Source: Burkholderia sp. L27(2015) (GTDB lineage: Bacteria > Pseudomonadota > Gammaproteobacteria > Burkholderiales > Burkholderiaceae). Taken from it: a stretch of DNA of 38,064 nucleotides. Position numbers and translations under genes: made by a program. Position 1 is the first letter of the stretch; every line of letters begins with the position of its first letter. Below the pieces are notes generated by a model, which was given only the letters and a program-made list of their open reading frames with translations, made no database searches and had not been told where the DNA came from. Location: the NCBI RefSeq assembly GCF_009765705.1, contig NZ_LMUX01000024.1, positions 207,275 through 245,338 on the forward strand, in the 5' to 3' direction. Below, in pieces: positions 1 through 7,225 of this stretch.

Positions 1-948
1 AGTGCCCCTGATCCTCCAGTGATTTCGCCGCCGACGCCGCCTCTTCCACCAATGCGGCGTTTTGTTGCGTGACATGATCCATCTGGGCAATCGCTTGATT
101 GACTTGCTCGATACCCTTGCTTTGCTGCTCGGACGCCGCCGCAATTTCCTCGATCACACAGGCCACTCGCTCCACTGCCGTCGTGACCCGAGACATCGTC
201 TCTCCGGCTTCGTCGGCCAATGCCGAGCCGTCGTGAATTTTCTGCACCGACACAGCAATCAGGTCCTTGATTTCTTTGGCAGCACTGGACGACCGCTGGG
301 CAAGGCTGCGTACTTCGCTAGCCACTACGGCAAAGCCTCGTCCCTGCTCGCCGGCACGAGCCGCCTCCACCGCCGCGTTCAGTGCAAGAATATTGGTCTG
401 GAACGCGATCCCCTCGATGAGGCCGGTGATTCCGGCAATTTTGTCGGAGCTCTGATCAATCTCGTTCATGGTCTCGACGACGCGATGCACCGCACTACGA
501 CCTTTGTGCACGAGCCCAGCAGTGTCGGTCGTCAGCGTGCTGGCTTCGCGCGCATTGTCTGCGTTATGTCGAACTGCGGAGGTCAGTTCTTCCATGCTCG
601 AGGCGGTTTCTTCCAATGAAGCGGCCTGCTGCTCGGTGCGAGACGACAGGTCCACGTTGCCCGCAGCAATTTGCTTGGCCGCTGTGCCGACCGACTCGGA
701 GGACTGTCGCACTGTCCACAGTACCCCACTGATACGCTCGATGAGCTGATTGAATGCGTTCGCTATCTGACCAATTTCATCGGCCCGGTCAACGGGCACG
801 CGTTGCGTAAGATCCAACGATAGACTGACCGCCGTGACGGTACGCTGGATATTCGATAGTCCACGCCGGATAAGTCGAAATAGATGGGTGGCCAGCGCAG
901 CCGTCAACAACAAGGCGAGTACAGTCGTCGCACCCAGGGTCCACAGCG
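1..948 (-). pseudogene. Methyl-accepting chemotaxis protein, N-terminally truncated (continues beyond the left edge)
   Basis: The minus strand is open from about 948 to 1 and encodes the cytoplasmic part of a chemoreceptor that would signal through CheA/CheW. Reading from the junction: a transmembrane helix ([19 protein letters not shown]), a HAMP segment containing [12 protein letters not shown], a methylation helix with [13 protein letters not shown], and the signalling hairpin with [20 protein letters not shown] then [18 protein letters not shown]. These are textbook Tar-type MCP motifs. The first transmembrane helix, the periplasmic ligand-binding domain and the start codon are missing. 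At about 945-951 the sequence switches into the 3' part of a lysR gene on the other strand. The C-terminus is cut by the window edge. No start with a ribosome site is evident at the junction, so I treat it as a broken gene. Family identity is near certain; loss of function is inferred. Confidence 0.9.
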
Positions 949-1424
949 ATATGGTCGCCGTTCGACTTACACCAGAGATCACTTGGTTGGTTGTTGGCGC
1001 GCCCAGCTATCTCGCTATAGCGGGCCGACCGACGACGCCCGAGGAACTTGTGCATCACGAATCGATTCGTTACCGCTTCCCGTCTTCGCAGGCGCTGCAC
1101 CGTTGGGGATTTAAGCGTGGCAAGCGGAAGTTTTTGGTGGATGTTCCGGGAGGGCTCATCGTAAACGAGCGCAGGCTTCTGGTTGCATTTTCCCTCCAAG
1201 GCCTCGGATTAGCGTTTGTCGCCGACCGAGAAGTCCGAGAGTACATCGCGGATGGACGCTTGGAGCCATTTCTCCAGACGTTCATTCCTAGTGATGGCGG
1301 CCTTTACCTTTACTTTCCTGAGCGGTCGCTGACCCAGCTAAAATTCCGCGTGTTCGTCGATATGGCGAAAGCGCTTCTGCGCAGCTAGTCGATTTGGAAT
1401 TGCGACAAACGCTTCCCCCCCGCC
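949..1424 (+). pseudogene. LysR-type regulator, 3' remnant (copy A of the lysR-SDR locus)
   Basis: An open frame from about 951 to 1388 encodes the C-terminal half of a LysR effector-binding domain, from [11 protein letters not shown] through LVHHESIRYRF and FVADREVREYIADGRLEPF to the stop. It matches the intact LysR encoded at 35439-36335 at about 88% of 143 residues by eye, and similarity continues about 35 bp past the stop. The N-terminal helix-turn-helix and half of the effector domain are absent; upstream is a chemoreceptor gene on the opposite strand. It cannot bind DNA as a normal LysR. It lies in inverted orientation to the intact copy 34 kb away, so it is probably a recombination or insertion scar. 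Confidence 0.88.
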
Positions 1425-1648
1425 GGATAGCTCGGCAAGTTCAATGCGCTTCCATCCGAAAGCATTCTTCAATCGATCCACAGCACAATCTATGAGAGCA
1501 AGCTCTCGTTCGCGGCGCCTCTCGTGGTGATTGCCTGACGAACCGTACGTACCAGGCCTAGCCAAGTTCACGAACGTTCGTCCAATCGCGATTGAAAATT
1601 GCTCCGCAGCTCTAATCGGACGAACGACTGCTATGGTCTACAAATCGT
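1425..1648. other. Non-coding gap with a 12-bp palindrome
   Basis: I find no convincing gene here. The stretch lies downstream of the lysR remnant and of the convergent nitroreductase gene. It holds a perfect palindrome, ACGAACGTTCGT, at 1570-1581, and a single half-site-like ACGAACG at 1613-1619. A short minus-strand frame across 1338-1571 looks like a shadow or old remnant and is not recognised. Confidence 0.4.
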
Positions 1649-2233
1649 TTAAAGCCAAGCAATAATCTCGTCAACAGATCGATCTATGACCGCGTTCTCT
1701 GTAATCGGCTGGCCGATGTACAGAAAAGCCACAACAATGTCGATCGGGTCCAGGCCGAGATGAGCCTTTATCTCTGGATCGTAAGCGGCTGCGCCCGTTT
1801 TCCAGACTGCGCCCAACTGCAACGCGTGCGCCGCAAGCAACATGTTTTGCACCGCAGCCGACACCGCCATGACCTGCTCAATTGCTGGAATCTTCGAATC
1901 GGCAGCGATCTTCGCTGAGACGATTAATATCAGCGGTGCCCGGAAAGCTTTGGCCCTGGCGCGCTCAAGGTCGAGAGCTGTCATGTCAGGCCGGCACTTT
2001 CGAGCGAAATTACCAAGCCAATCCGCCAGACGATTGCGCGCGTCACCTGCAACGACGGTGACGCGCCAAGGACGCAGTCGCCCATGGTCTGGCGCCCGGT
2101 CGCCGGCTTCAATGATCGATCGGATCTGCCTGTCATTCGGCTGCGGTCCACCTAGAACCTTGGCGGATGTTCGCGAACCTATCAGACTCAAAACTTCTGA
2201 GGCCAGCCGGAGGTCTGGCGTTTGCACAAACAT
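1649..2233 (-). CDS. Nitroreductase family protein (YdjA-like)
   Basis: A 194-residue protein of the FMN-dependent nitroreductase fold, close in layout to the small YdjA-type enzymes, which reduce nitro or quinone-like substrates with NAD(P)H as homodimers. Visible signs are the N-terminal GSRTSAKVLGG, the PDHGRLRPWRV flavin-binding loop, the central AAVQNMLLAAHALQLGAVWKTG helix region (11 residues beyond its start), and the closing VVAFLYIGQP strand. The frame is open from an ATG at 2251. I chose the internal ATG at 2233 because a GGAG ribosome site sits six bases before it, while nothing useful precedes 2251. It is a single gene, transcribed leftward, 135 bp beyond the 3' end of the lyase gene. 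The natural substrate cannot be told from sequence. Confidence 0.85.
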   Translation of the reverse strand: MFVQTPDLRLASEVLSLIGSRTSAKVLGGPQPNDRQIRSIIEAGDRAPDHGRLRPWRVTVVAGDARNRLADWLGNFARKCRPDMTALDLERARAKAFRAPLILIVSAKIAADSKIPAIEQVMAVSAAVQNMLLAAHALQLGAVWKTGAAAYDPEIKAHLGLDPIDIVVAFLYIGQPITENAVIDRSVDEIIAWL

Positions 2234-2368
2234 ACATATCTCCAAACACAACTCGAAAGCCTAAACCGATCCGACCGACCCTACACCACCGACGGATGGC
2301 TCGACGTTTGCATCTATGGTTATACGAATTTATTCGTCGAGCATTCCGGAGCCTTGATAAATCGCGAC

Positions 2369-3256
2369 CTAACGCGCTTCCACCGTCTGCCGCTCGATTT
2401 CATAATATTTTTCGAGATCGATTCGGTCTTCGATGTCCTTGCGGATTCGGACTTCCTGCTCGTGAGTTAGCAGAGAATGGTTGCCCGTGTCGCGCAGCTC
2501 TTTGAGTGCTCGCTGCTGCGCATCGACGGATACCAGCATCATCAGTTGAGATTCGATGATCCCGGCATATCCCATGTCTTGCAAGTCCTTCCGGCTGAAA
2601 ATCGGTCGCCCGTCGCGGTTGCCACGGCTCATCACATACAACAGTGGCACCTTGCAAACTCGCGGTGCACGCTCGGTTTCTTCAGGCGTTCGCGGGAACA
2701 GGAGACCCAGGTCTGCGCCGGCATCAGCGCCACGATTCACGCGTTCCGCAGCCACATCTAATCCAAATTCGCGGCATGAATCCGATCGGGCGATGATAAC
2801 GAAATCCGGGTCCTGCTCATCCCGCTCTTTGCACGCATAGCGAATCTTGTCGCCAAACTCCTCAGGCGTTGTCTCGTGCACTTGGTATGTATGGTAATGA
2901 GCCCGTTTCGGGAAGATCTGATCCTCAATATGCACGCCTGCGATACCCGCGCGAATGAACTCACGAACCGTTCGCATAGTGTGAAGTGGTTCGCCAAAGC
3001 CCGCGCCGGCATCGACGATCATCGGAATATCGACCGCTGCCGCTGCGTCCGACGCCAATGTAATCTGCTCAGTCATCGTCAGCAGCGGTTCGGTAACCGC
3101 GCGCGATCCGCCCGTTACGTAGCCGCCGCAATATACCGCTTCAAATCCGGCGTGTTCCGTCAATTTGGCCGCCAATGCGTCGTACACGCCCGGCATATGT
3201 AAAAACGTCTTCGCGTTGAGCAACGCGCGCAGCTTGCTCGTTTTTCTCACTACCAT
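2369..3256 (-). CDS. Isocitrate lyase/PEP mutase family protein
   Basis: A 295-residue TIM-barrel protein of the isocitrate lyase/phosphoenolpyruvate mutase superfamily (methylisocitrate lyase, dimethylmalate lyase, PEP mutase, oxaloacetate hydrolase). Typical elements are MPGVYDALAAKL near residue 21, GGY at 44-46, the metal-site region MIVDAGAGFGEP at 79-90, and GVHIEDQIFPKRAHYH at 107-122. Two usual features are altered. The second acid of the D-x-D-x-G-Y/F-G metal motif is Gly84, and the lyase signature K-R/K-C-G-H reads KRAHY, so the catalytic Cys is replaced by Ala119. Canonical isocitrate or methylisocitrate lyase activity is therefore unlikely; a C-C or C-P lyase or hydrolase acting on a 2-oxo or hydroxy diacid is possible. 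An AAGGAG ribosome site at 3262-3267 supports the ATG at 3256. The promoter overlaps a strong palindrome shared with two other sites in the window. Confidence 0.85.
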   Translation of the reverse strand: MVVRKTSKLRALLNAKTFLHMPGVYDALAAKLTEHAGFEAVYCGGYVTGGSRAVTEPLLTMTEQITLASDAAAAVDIPMIVDAGAGFGEPLHTMRTVREFIRAGIAGVHIEDQIFPKRAHYHTYQVHETTPEEFGDKIRYACKERDEQDPDFVIIARSDSCREFGLDVAAERVNRGADAGADLGLLFPRTPEETERAPRVCKVPLLYVMSRGNRDGRPIFSRKDLQDMGYAGIIESQLMMLVSVDAQQRALKELRDTGNHSLLTHEQEVRIRKDIEDRIDLEKYYEIERQTVEAR

Positions 3257-3277
3257 GATGGCTCCTTGTGGTTGATA

Positions 3278-3311
3278 ATGGCACTATGTCACAACATAGT
3301 GCCATTTGCAA
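3278..3311 (-). promoter_or_regulatory. Lyase promoter with overlapping palindromic operator (site 1)
   Basis: A perfect inverted repeat with 11-bp arms (ATGGCACTATG and CATAGTGCCAT, 6-bp spacer) fills 3278-3305. On the minus strand a -35-like TTGCAA (3306-3311) and a -10-like CATAGT (3283-3288) are 17 bp apart, so the palindrome covers the spacer and -10. The start codon of the lyase lies about 20 bp further on. A repressor binding here would block transcription. The regulator is not identifiable in the window. Confidence 0.75.
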
Positions 3312-3597
3312 CAAGTATAGGAGTCGGTACAACGCCCGTGTGCGCCAAACCGCCTGCTCACCCCATCCGGCACGTGGGGGCATTCTCCTAAAGGGCGGGA
3401 GAGCGAAATAAAGCGGGTACGGCGGCTCACGTCGAAGCAAACCGAGAAAAATCACGAGTCTTCGGGTTACTGCAAGTGATCACGACCGCCGTCGCACCCG
3501 CCACGGGCCACAGCCGCCAAGTCATTCGGACCGCATCATTCCGATTACTGCTGCCGGTCCAGCACATGGCCTAGGGTTTGTCCTCGGACTTTGCGGC

Positions 3598-3631
3598 TTG
3601 TAAATGGCGTTTTGCTGTGACATAGTACCAT
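3598..3631 (+). promoter_or_regulatory. Second copy of the lyase promoter/operator module (site 2)
   Basis: On the plus strand TTGTAA (3598-3603) and CATAGT (3621-3626) are separated by 17 bp, exactly as at the lyase promoter. The 28-bp operator equivalent (3604-3631) keeps one half-site, TGTGACATAGTACCAT, and the outer ATGG, while the other arm is degraded. Similarity to the lyase promoter continues to ATCAAC just downstream. It faces rightward toward the MFS transporter gene, about 440 bp away. Confidence 0.65.
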
Positions 3632-3649
3632 TTATCAACGGACCAGTAG

Positions 3650-3710
3650 ATGTAGGGGTAACGAAAAAGAGAAGCGAGCTGCGTGCATTTCGGTGCGAAG
3701 CGTGCGAAGC
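3650..3710 (+). pseudogene. Decayed 5' fragment of the lyase gene (remnant 1)
   Basis: Immediately after promoter module 2, the sequence from the ATG at 3650 aligns with the first about 55 bp of the lyase gene (GAAAAA, then GAGCTGCG, then GCGAAG blocks in the same order). The frame is destroyed: stop codons TAG and TAA come at codons 2 and 4. Similarity stops near 3710, where a transposase remnant begins. It is a broken, head-to-head duplicate of the lyase 5' region. Confidence 0.55.
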
Positions 3711-3851
3711 GTGCTAGAGCATCCGTTTCGGGTGATCAAACTGCAGTTCGGCTTTGCGAAAGTCCGCTACCGTGGTCTGAAGAAAAACACAGCACAACTG
3801 ACAAAGCTGTTCGCGCTGTCCAATCTCTAGATGTCGCGAAGGCGGCGATCC
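3711..3851 (+). mobile_element. IS5-family transposase C-terminal remnant
   Basis: The plus-strand frame reads [20 protein letters not shown] and then [17 protein letters not shown] before a TAG at 3828-3830, followed in frame by MSRRRRS. This is the conserved C-terminal block of IS5-family DDE transposases, including the glutamate of the DDE triad in EHPFRVIK. The stop falls where family members usually have Trp (TGG to TAG), in LSNLWM. Only about 45 codons remain, and no terminal inverted repeats or target duplication could be recognised. It is a dead fragment lying between the decayed lyase fragment and the MFS gene. Confidence 0.82.
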
Positions 3852-4066
3852 ACAAACATCGAGCCCAATTTCTGGTCCGCATTCATTCGGTTTCCAACGC
3901 TAAACGACTTTCGAGACCCGCCAATTTCGAATTGACGAACAGTCAGGCTGAAAATGAGTTGTTCAGACCTTCCCTAAGAAGGCAGTGATCGCCAGTACTT
4001 GCCGGGACAACAAATAGCGCGACTCCGATCGCGACCGGGCGCAACCAGGATAAAGGAGGAGACGCT

Positions 4067-5437
4067 GTGAACATAGCCGTAATAGAACGAGAAACTGTCC
4101 GTCGGGTCGCGTTGCGATTAATGCCGCTGCTCATGCTTGCCTATTTCTGTTCTTACCTCGACAGATCAAACATTGGCATGGCCGCTCTGACCATGAACAA
4201 GGCAATCGGGCTATCTTCCGCGGTGTTTGGATTTGGTGCCGGTCTGTTTTCCGTTGGCTACATTTTGGCAGAAATACCCAGTACTCTTATCCTCAACTCA
4301 GTGGGAGCGCGGAGGTGGATCGCTCGCATCCTGATGACATGGGGCATCATTTCTGGGTTGACCGCTTTCGTTTGGAACGATTGGGGATTCTACGCAGCGC
4401 GCATTCTTCTCGGAATTGCAGAGGGCGGATTTTACCCGGGCATCGTCCTCTATTTAACGTGGTGGTTTCCGTCCCGATATCGCACGCGGATGCTCGCCCT
4501 ATTTCAGTCGTCCAGCGTCATATCCCTTTTTATCGGGATGCCACTCGGCGGCCTGCTCATGCAATTCGATGGGGTTTTAGGCTTGCATGGCTGGCAGTGG
4601 CTATTCATCGTCGAAGCCTTGCCATCTGTCGTTATGTCGGTCGTTATCTGGCGCAAGCTGACCGACCGACCGGCCGATGCTGCCTGGCTGAAGCCGGAGC
4701 AACGGGCGTGGCTGGACGAAACGTTGACCGCGGAACGTACTCAGCGAGAAGCCATTCGCAAATATTCGTTGAGGGAGGCCTTCACCCATCCGAAAGTATG
4801 GATCTTGACGATCGCTTACTTCGGTCAGAATGTCTCTCAATATGGGCTCGTTTTGTTCATGCCGATGATCGTCCAAGGGCTCGGTGTCTCGCCTAAGATG
4901 ATTGGCTGGGTTAGCGCGATCCCTTTCCTGTTCGCCTTCGTGGCAATGCTGCTTTGGGGTTGGCACTCGGACGCAACGGGTGAGCGGACCTGGCACTGCG
5001 CCATCGCGTGCCTGGTCTGCGCTGCAGGGATGGCTGCCTGCGTCTTCATTGGACCGGGCCACCCCTACCTCATCACTGCAGCACTCATCCTGGCAGAAAT
5101 GGGCCAGCAATCGATCGCATTGACTTTTTGGGCGATTCCCAGCTCCCTTTTGACGGGAACGGCTGCGGCCGGTGGAATCGCGATGATCCAGTCGGTTGGG
5201 CAACTGGGCTCTTGGTTAGGACCCTGGGCATTTGGGTCTATCAGGGATGCAAGTGGCAGCAACAGCGTGGCACTTCTGTGCCTCGCCGCTGCTCCTATGC
5301 TCTCCGCTGTTTTGGTGGTGCTGGTCGGTCACAACTCTCACTTTGACGCCCCGCGGCGCCAACCTAATGGAGAAGGAGACATACCACGGAACCGTCCTTC
5401 GCCCGGCCCTTCGCAGGTCCCAAGGAAGGGCTCTTAA
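4067..5437 (+). CDS. MFS transporter, anion:cation symporter (ACS) type
   Basis: A 456-residue inner-membrane permease with about 12 hydrophobic segments. The N-terminus LMLAYFCSYLDRSNIGMAAL and the later GGFYPGIVLYLTWWFPSRYR are hallmarks of the ACS family, which imports organic anions such as hexuronates, tartrate, phthalate and other carboxylates, usually with protons. The start is a GTG at 4067, six bases after the AAGGAGG ribosome site at 4054-4060. The next ATG in frame is far inside the first transmembrane segment. The last 30 or so residues are a Pro/Arg-rich tail of no family character, perhaps a read-through into decayed sequence. The 215 bp upstream of the gene hold nothing recognisable. 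Neighbouring lyase and amidohydrolase genes suggest a carboxylic acid substrate, but this is inference. Confidence 0.9.
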   Translation: MNIAVIERETVRRVALRLMPLLMLAYFCSYLDRSNIGMAALTMNKAIGLSSAVFGFGAGLFSVGYILAEIPSTLILNSVGARRWIARILMTWGIISGLTAFVWNDWGFYAARILLGIAEGGFYPGIVLYLTWWFPSRYRTRMLALFQSSSVISLFIGMPLGGLLMQFDGVLGLHGWQWLFIVEALPSVVMSVVIWRKLTDRPADAAWLKPEQRAWLDETLTAERTQREAIRKYSLREAFTHPKVWILTIAYFGQNVSQYGLVLFMPMIVQGLGVSPKMIGWVSAIPFLFAFVAMLLWGWHSDATGERTWHCAIACLVCAAGMAACVFIGPGHPYLITAALILAEMGQQSIALTFWAIPSSLLTGTAAAGGIAMIQSVGQLGSWLGPWAFGSIRDASGSNSVALLCLAAAPMLSAVLVVLVGHNSHFDAPRRQPNGEGDIPRNRPSPGPSQVPRKGS

Positions 5438-5638
5438 TAAGCGCCCAGCGAAACGCGGAGCGAGCCGGACATTGACAACGGATCTTATTGCGCAAGGACT
5501 CGCGCCGGGAAACGCACATGGGCGAGCAAGTGTGTGAACGGACACTACACACCTTTATTTAACTACAAATTTTGGTGACGGTTGTCGCCGGATTTTGTCA
5601 TGAAGACAGTGACGCTATCAATTGACCAGGCGACAAAC

Positions 5639-6484
5639 ATGAATGACATCTCATCCAACGGTATCGACTGCCATATTCATCTTTTTGGCGACGCCCTGCG
5701 CTATCCCGCAATAGCGGAGCGCAGCTATACCCCTACCGAAGCTACCCTGTCGCAATGGCGCGCAATCTCCGAACCTTTAGGGGTGCGACGCGCTGTACTA
5801 GTTCAACCCAGTGCCTACGGGACGGACAACGCTCGATTGTTGCATGGGCTGCGAAAAGCGGGCGACATGGTGCGAGGAATAGCGGTCATTGATGATGCGA
5901 CACCTGACCATGTGCTGGAGACCATGCATGCACTTGGCGTACGTGGTGTTCGATTGAACTTCGTCACGGGTGTATCTCCCGACCCCCACAGAGTGCCAGC
6001 GCAGCTACAGGCCATCGCAGCGCGCATTGCTGACCTTGGCTGGCACCTTCAGGTGCTTGCTCGCGGCGCACTGCTCGAAAGTATTGCCGCTCATGTCCCC
6101 CATCTAGGGGTTCCAGTCGTATTTGACCACATGGCCGGGGCGCGGACGTCTCTTGGACTCGACGAGCCCGGTTTCAAGGCTGCACTTGGTCTGCTTCGGA
6201 AGGGCAAGTGCTGGATAAAAATTTCCGGCGCAGACCACGTTTCGGCGCACCGAGAGGCGCCAGAAGAAGCGTTGACGATCATGCGCTCGCTGATCGAGGC
6301 GAACTCGGATCAGCTTATATGGGGCTCCGACTGGCCTCATATCGGCAAGGCTGGCGGTCCGCAGAGCGTGGAATATTTACCTATCGACCATGGACGCCTA
6401 TTGGCGCTTCTGCGCCAAGCTTCAGGCGAAGCATACAAGAAGATTCTCACGGACAATCCTGCGCGACTTTATGGATGGACGTAA
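5639..6484 (+). CDS. Amidohydrolase 2 family protein (LigI / sulfomuconolactonase-like)
   Basis: A metal-dependent TIM-barrel hydrolase of about 281 residues in the Amidohydro_2 family, which includes 2-pyrone-4,6-dicarboxylate lactonase (LigI) and 4-sulfomuconolactone hydrolase. Signs: the N-terminal DCHIHLFGD (HxH at residues 12 and 14), RAVLVQPSAYGTDN, GVRGVRLNF, PVVFDHMAG with the second-shell His, and LIWGSDWPH with the catalytic Asp. The frame is open from a TTG at 5582 with an ATG at 5600. I prefer the ATG at 5639 because family members begin just before the DCHxH strand, but the ribosome site (AGGCGA) is weak, so the start is uncertain. It lies 201 bp after the MFS gene on the same strand and may be co-transcribed. 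Likely job: opening a lactone or cleaving a carboxylated ring product taken up by the transporter. Confidence 0.85.
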   Translation: MNDISSNGIDCHIHLFGDALRYPAIAERSYTPTEATLSQWRAISEPLGVRRAVLVQPSAYGTDNARLLHGLRKAGDMVRGIAVIDDATPDHVLETMHALGVRGVRLNFVTGVSPDPHRVPAQLQAIAARIADLGWHLQVLARGALLESIAAHVPHLGVPVVFDHMAGARTSLGLDEPGFKAALGLLRKGKCWIKISGADHVSAHREAPEEALTIMRSLIEANSDQLIWGSDWPHIGKAGGPQSVEYLPIDHGRLLALLRQASGEAYKKILTDNPARLYGWT

Positions 6485-6537
6485 CTCAAGGGAACTCTGA
6501 CCTCTACGACCTGGGGTTTGTACCTGGAAGTCGCCGC

Positions 6538-6571
6538 TTGTAAATGGTGTTTTGCTGTGACATAGTACCAC
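6538..6571 (+). promoter_or_regulatory. Third copy of the lyase promoter/operator module (site 3)
   Basis: TTGTAA (6538-6543) and CATAGT (6561-6566) are spaced by 17 bp. The operator equivalent is 6544-6571 and contains TGCTGTGACATAGTACCA, identical to site 2. Similarity with site 2 also extends about 30 bp upstream (GGGTTTGT, then GCTTGTAAATGG). It points rightward toward the porin gene. Like site 2, it leads into a decayed lyase start. Confidence 0.65.
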
Positions 6572-6589
6572 TCATAACCTGACAGGTAG

Positions 6590-6905
6590 ATGCAGGGTAG
6601 AGAGAAAAGCAGCAAATTACGCTCACAACGTTTGGCGCAGATGTTCGTCCCCGAGCCCGAAGCTTGGGTCGACCGGCTCAACAAACGGCTTTGAGACACT
6701 CTATTAGGAATACGTGGATAGGGATTCGCGCGCGTGGCCCGAGTCCGCACTCGAGTAAGACTGAACAGATGACACTCGAACGCACGAGCTCCACGAAACG
6801 CCGGATGAAGCGTTTGGCAAGAAGATACTTTGCGCGTGTTGTGAACGTGATCGGCACGCTCCAGACTTCGTCATGATTGTGCGATCCAAATCGTGTCGAA
6901 GTTCG
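6590..6905 (+). pseudogene. Decayed copy of the lyase gene (remnant 2)
   Basis: From the ATG at 6590 the plus strand reads MQGREKSSKLR, aligning with MVVRKTSKLR of the intact lyase. Further on, after frame changes, 6787-6890 reads THELHETPDEAFGKKI and APDFVMIVRSKSCR, which match the intact VHETTPEEFGDKIRY and DPDFVIIARSDSCRE. Between these blocks nucleotide similarity (for example CGCGCG with GTCCGCACT) can be followed but is interrupted by indels and stops. About one third of the coding length is gone. It sits right behind promoter module 3, so promoter and gene were duplicated together and the gene then decayed. Confidence 0.75.
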
Positions 6906-7225
6906 GGATGGATGAAACGAAAGGACAACAATTCAGACTATACAATTTGTATTACTGATAAACACAATAAAATAAAGTGTTTAGTTATGCGATGTATATA
7001 GAATTGTCACCTACCCCCGACATGACTGAACCTACGGCTGAGCATTTAATGAAAGAAATCGGACAGCCAATAACAACCGACGACGATTTTCCCGAACACT
7101 GATTTTAAGGAAAACGGTGGTGGGCTCAATCTTCTAGCAGGCTACAGCAGATACACAGGATCCACGAGGGAGCAGCGATGCTCCCTCGCAGGCGGAGCTT
7201 TGCCAATTATAAAAGGACGGAGACT
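6906..7225 (+). promoter_or_regulatory. AT-rich porin leader with a candidate operator
   Basis: This 320-bp stretch upstream of the porin has no gene. Its first half is clearly AT-rich compared with the surroundings. At 6940-6952 there is a perfect inverted repeat, ATACAA-T-TTGTAT, of the kind bound by GntR or similar dimeric regulators. A few A/T hexamers could serve as promoter elements but none is decisive. The ribosome site ACGGAG precedes the porin ATG. Confidence 0.45.

Noticed and set aside
62-749. Plus-strand open frames across the left end
   Set aside because: They are antisense to the chemoreceptor frame, which carries clear HAMP and signalling-hairpin motifs.
834-950. N-terminal extension of the lysR remnant frame to 834
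   Set aside because: These residues are antisense to the chemoreceptor HAMP and membrane helix; LysR homology starts only at about 949.
1338-1571. Minus-strand 77-codon frame
   Set aside because: It overlaps the lysR remnant, has no recognisable family features or good ribosome site.
3683-3988. 101-codon plus-strand frame upstream of the MFS gene
   Set aside because: It is out of frame with the IS5-type transposase remnant that explains the sequence.
4315-4896. 193-codon plus-strand frame inside the MFS gene
   Set aside because: It is an alternative frame of a clear 12-helix transporter and has no features of its own.
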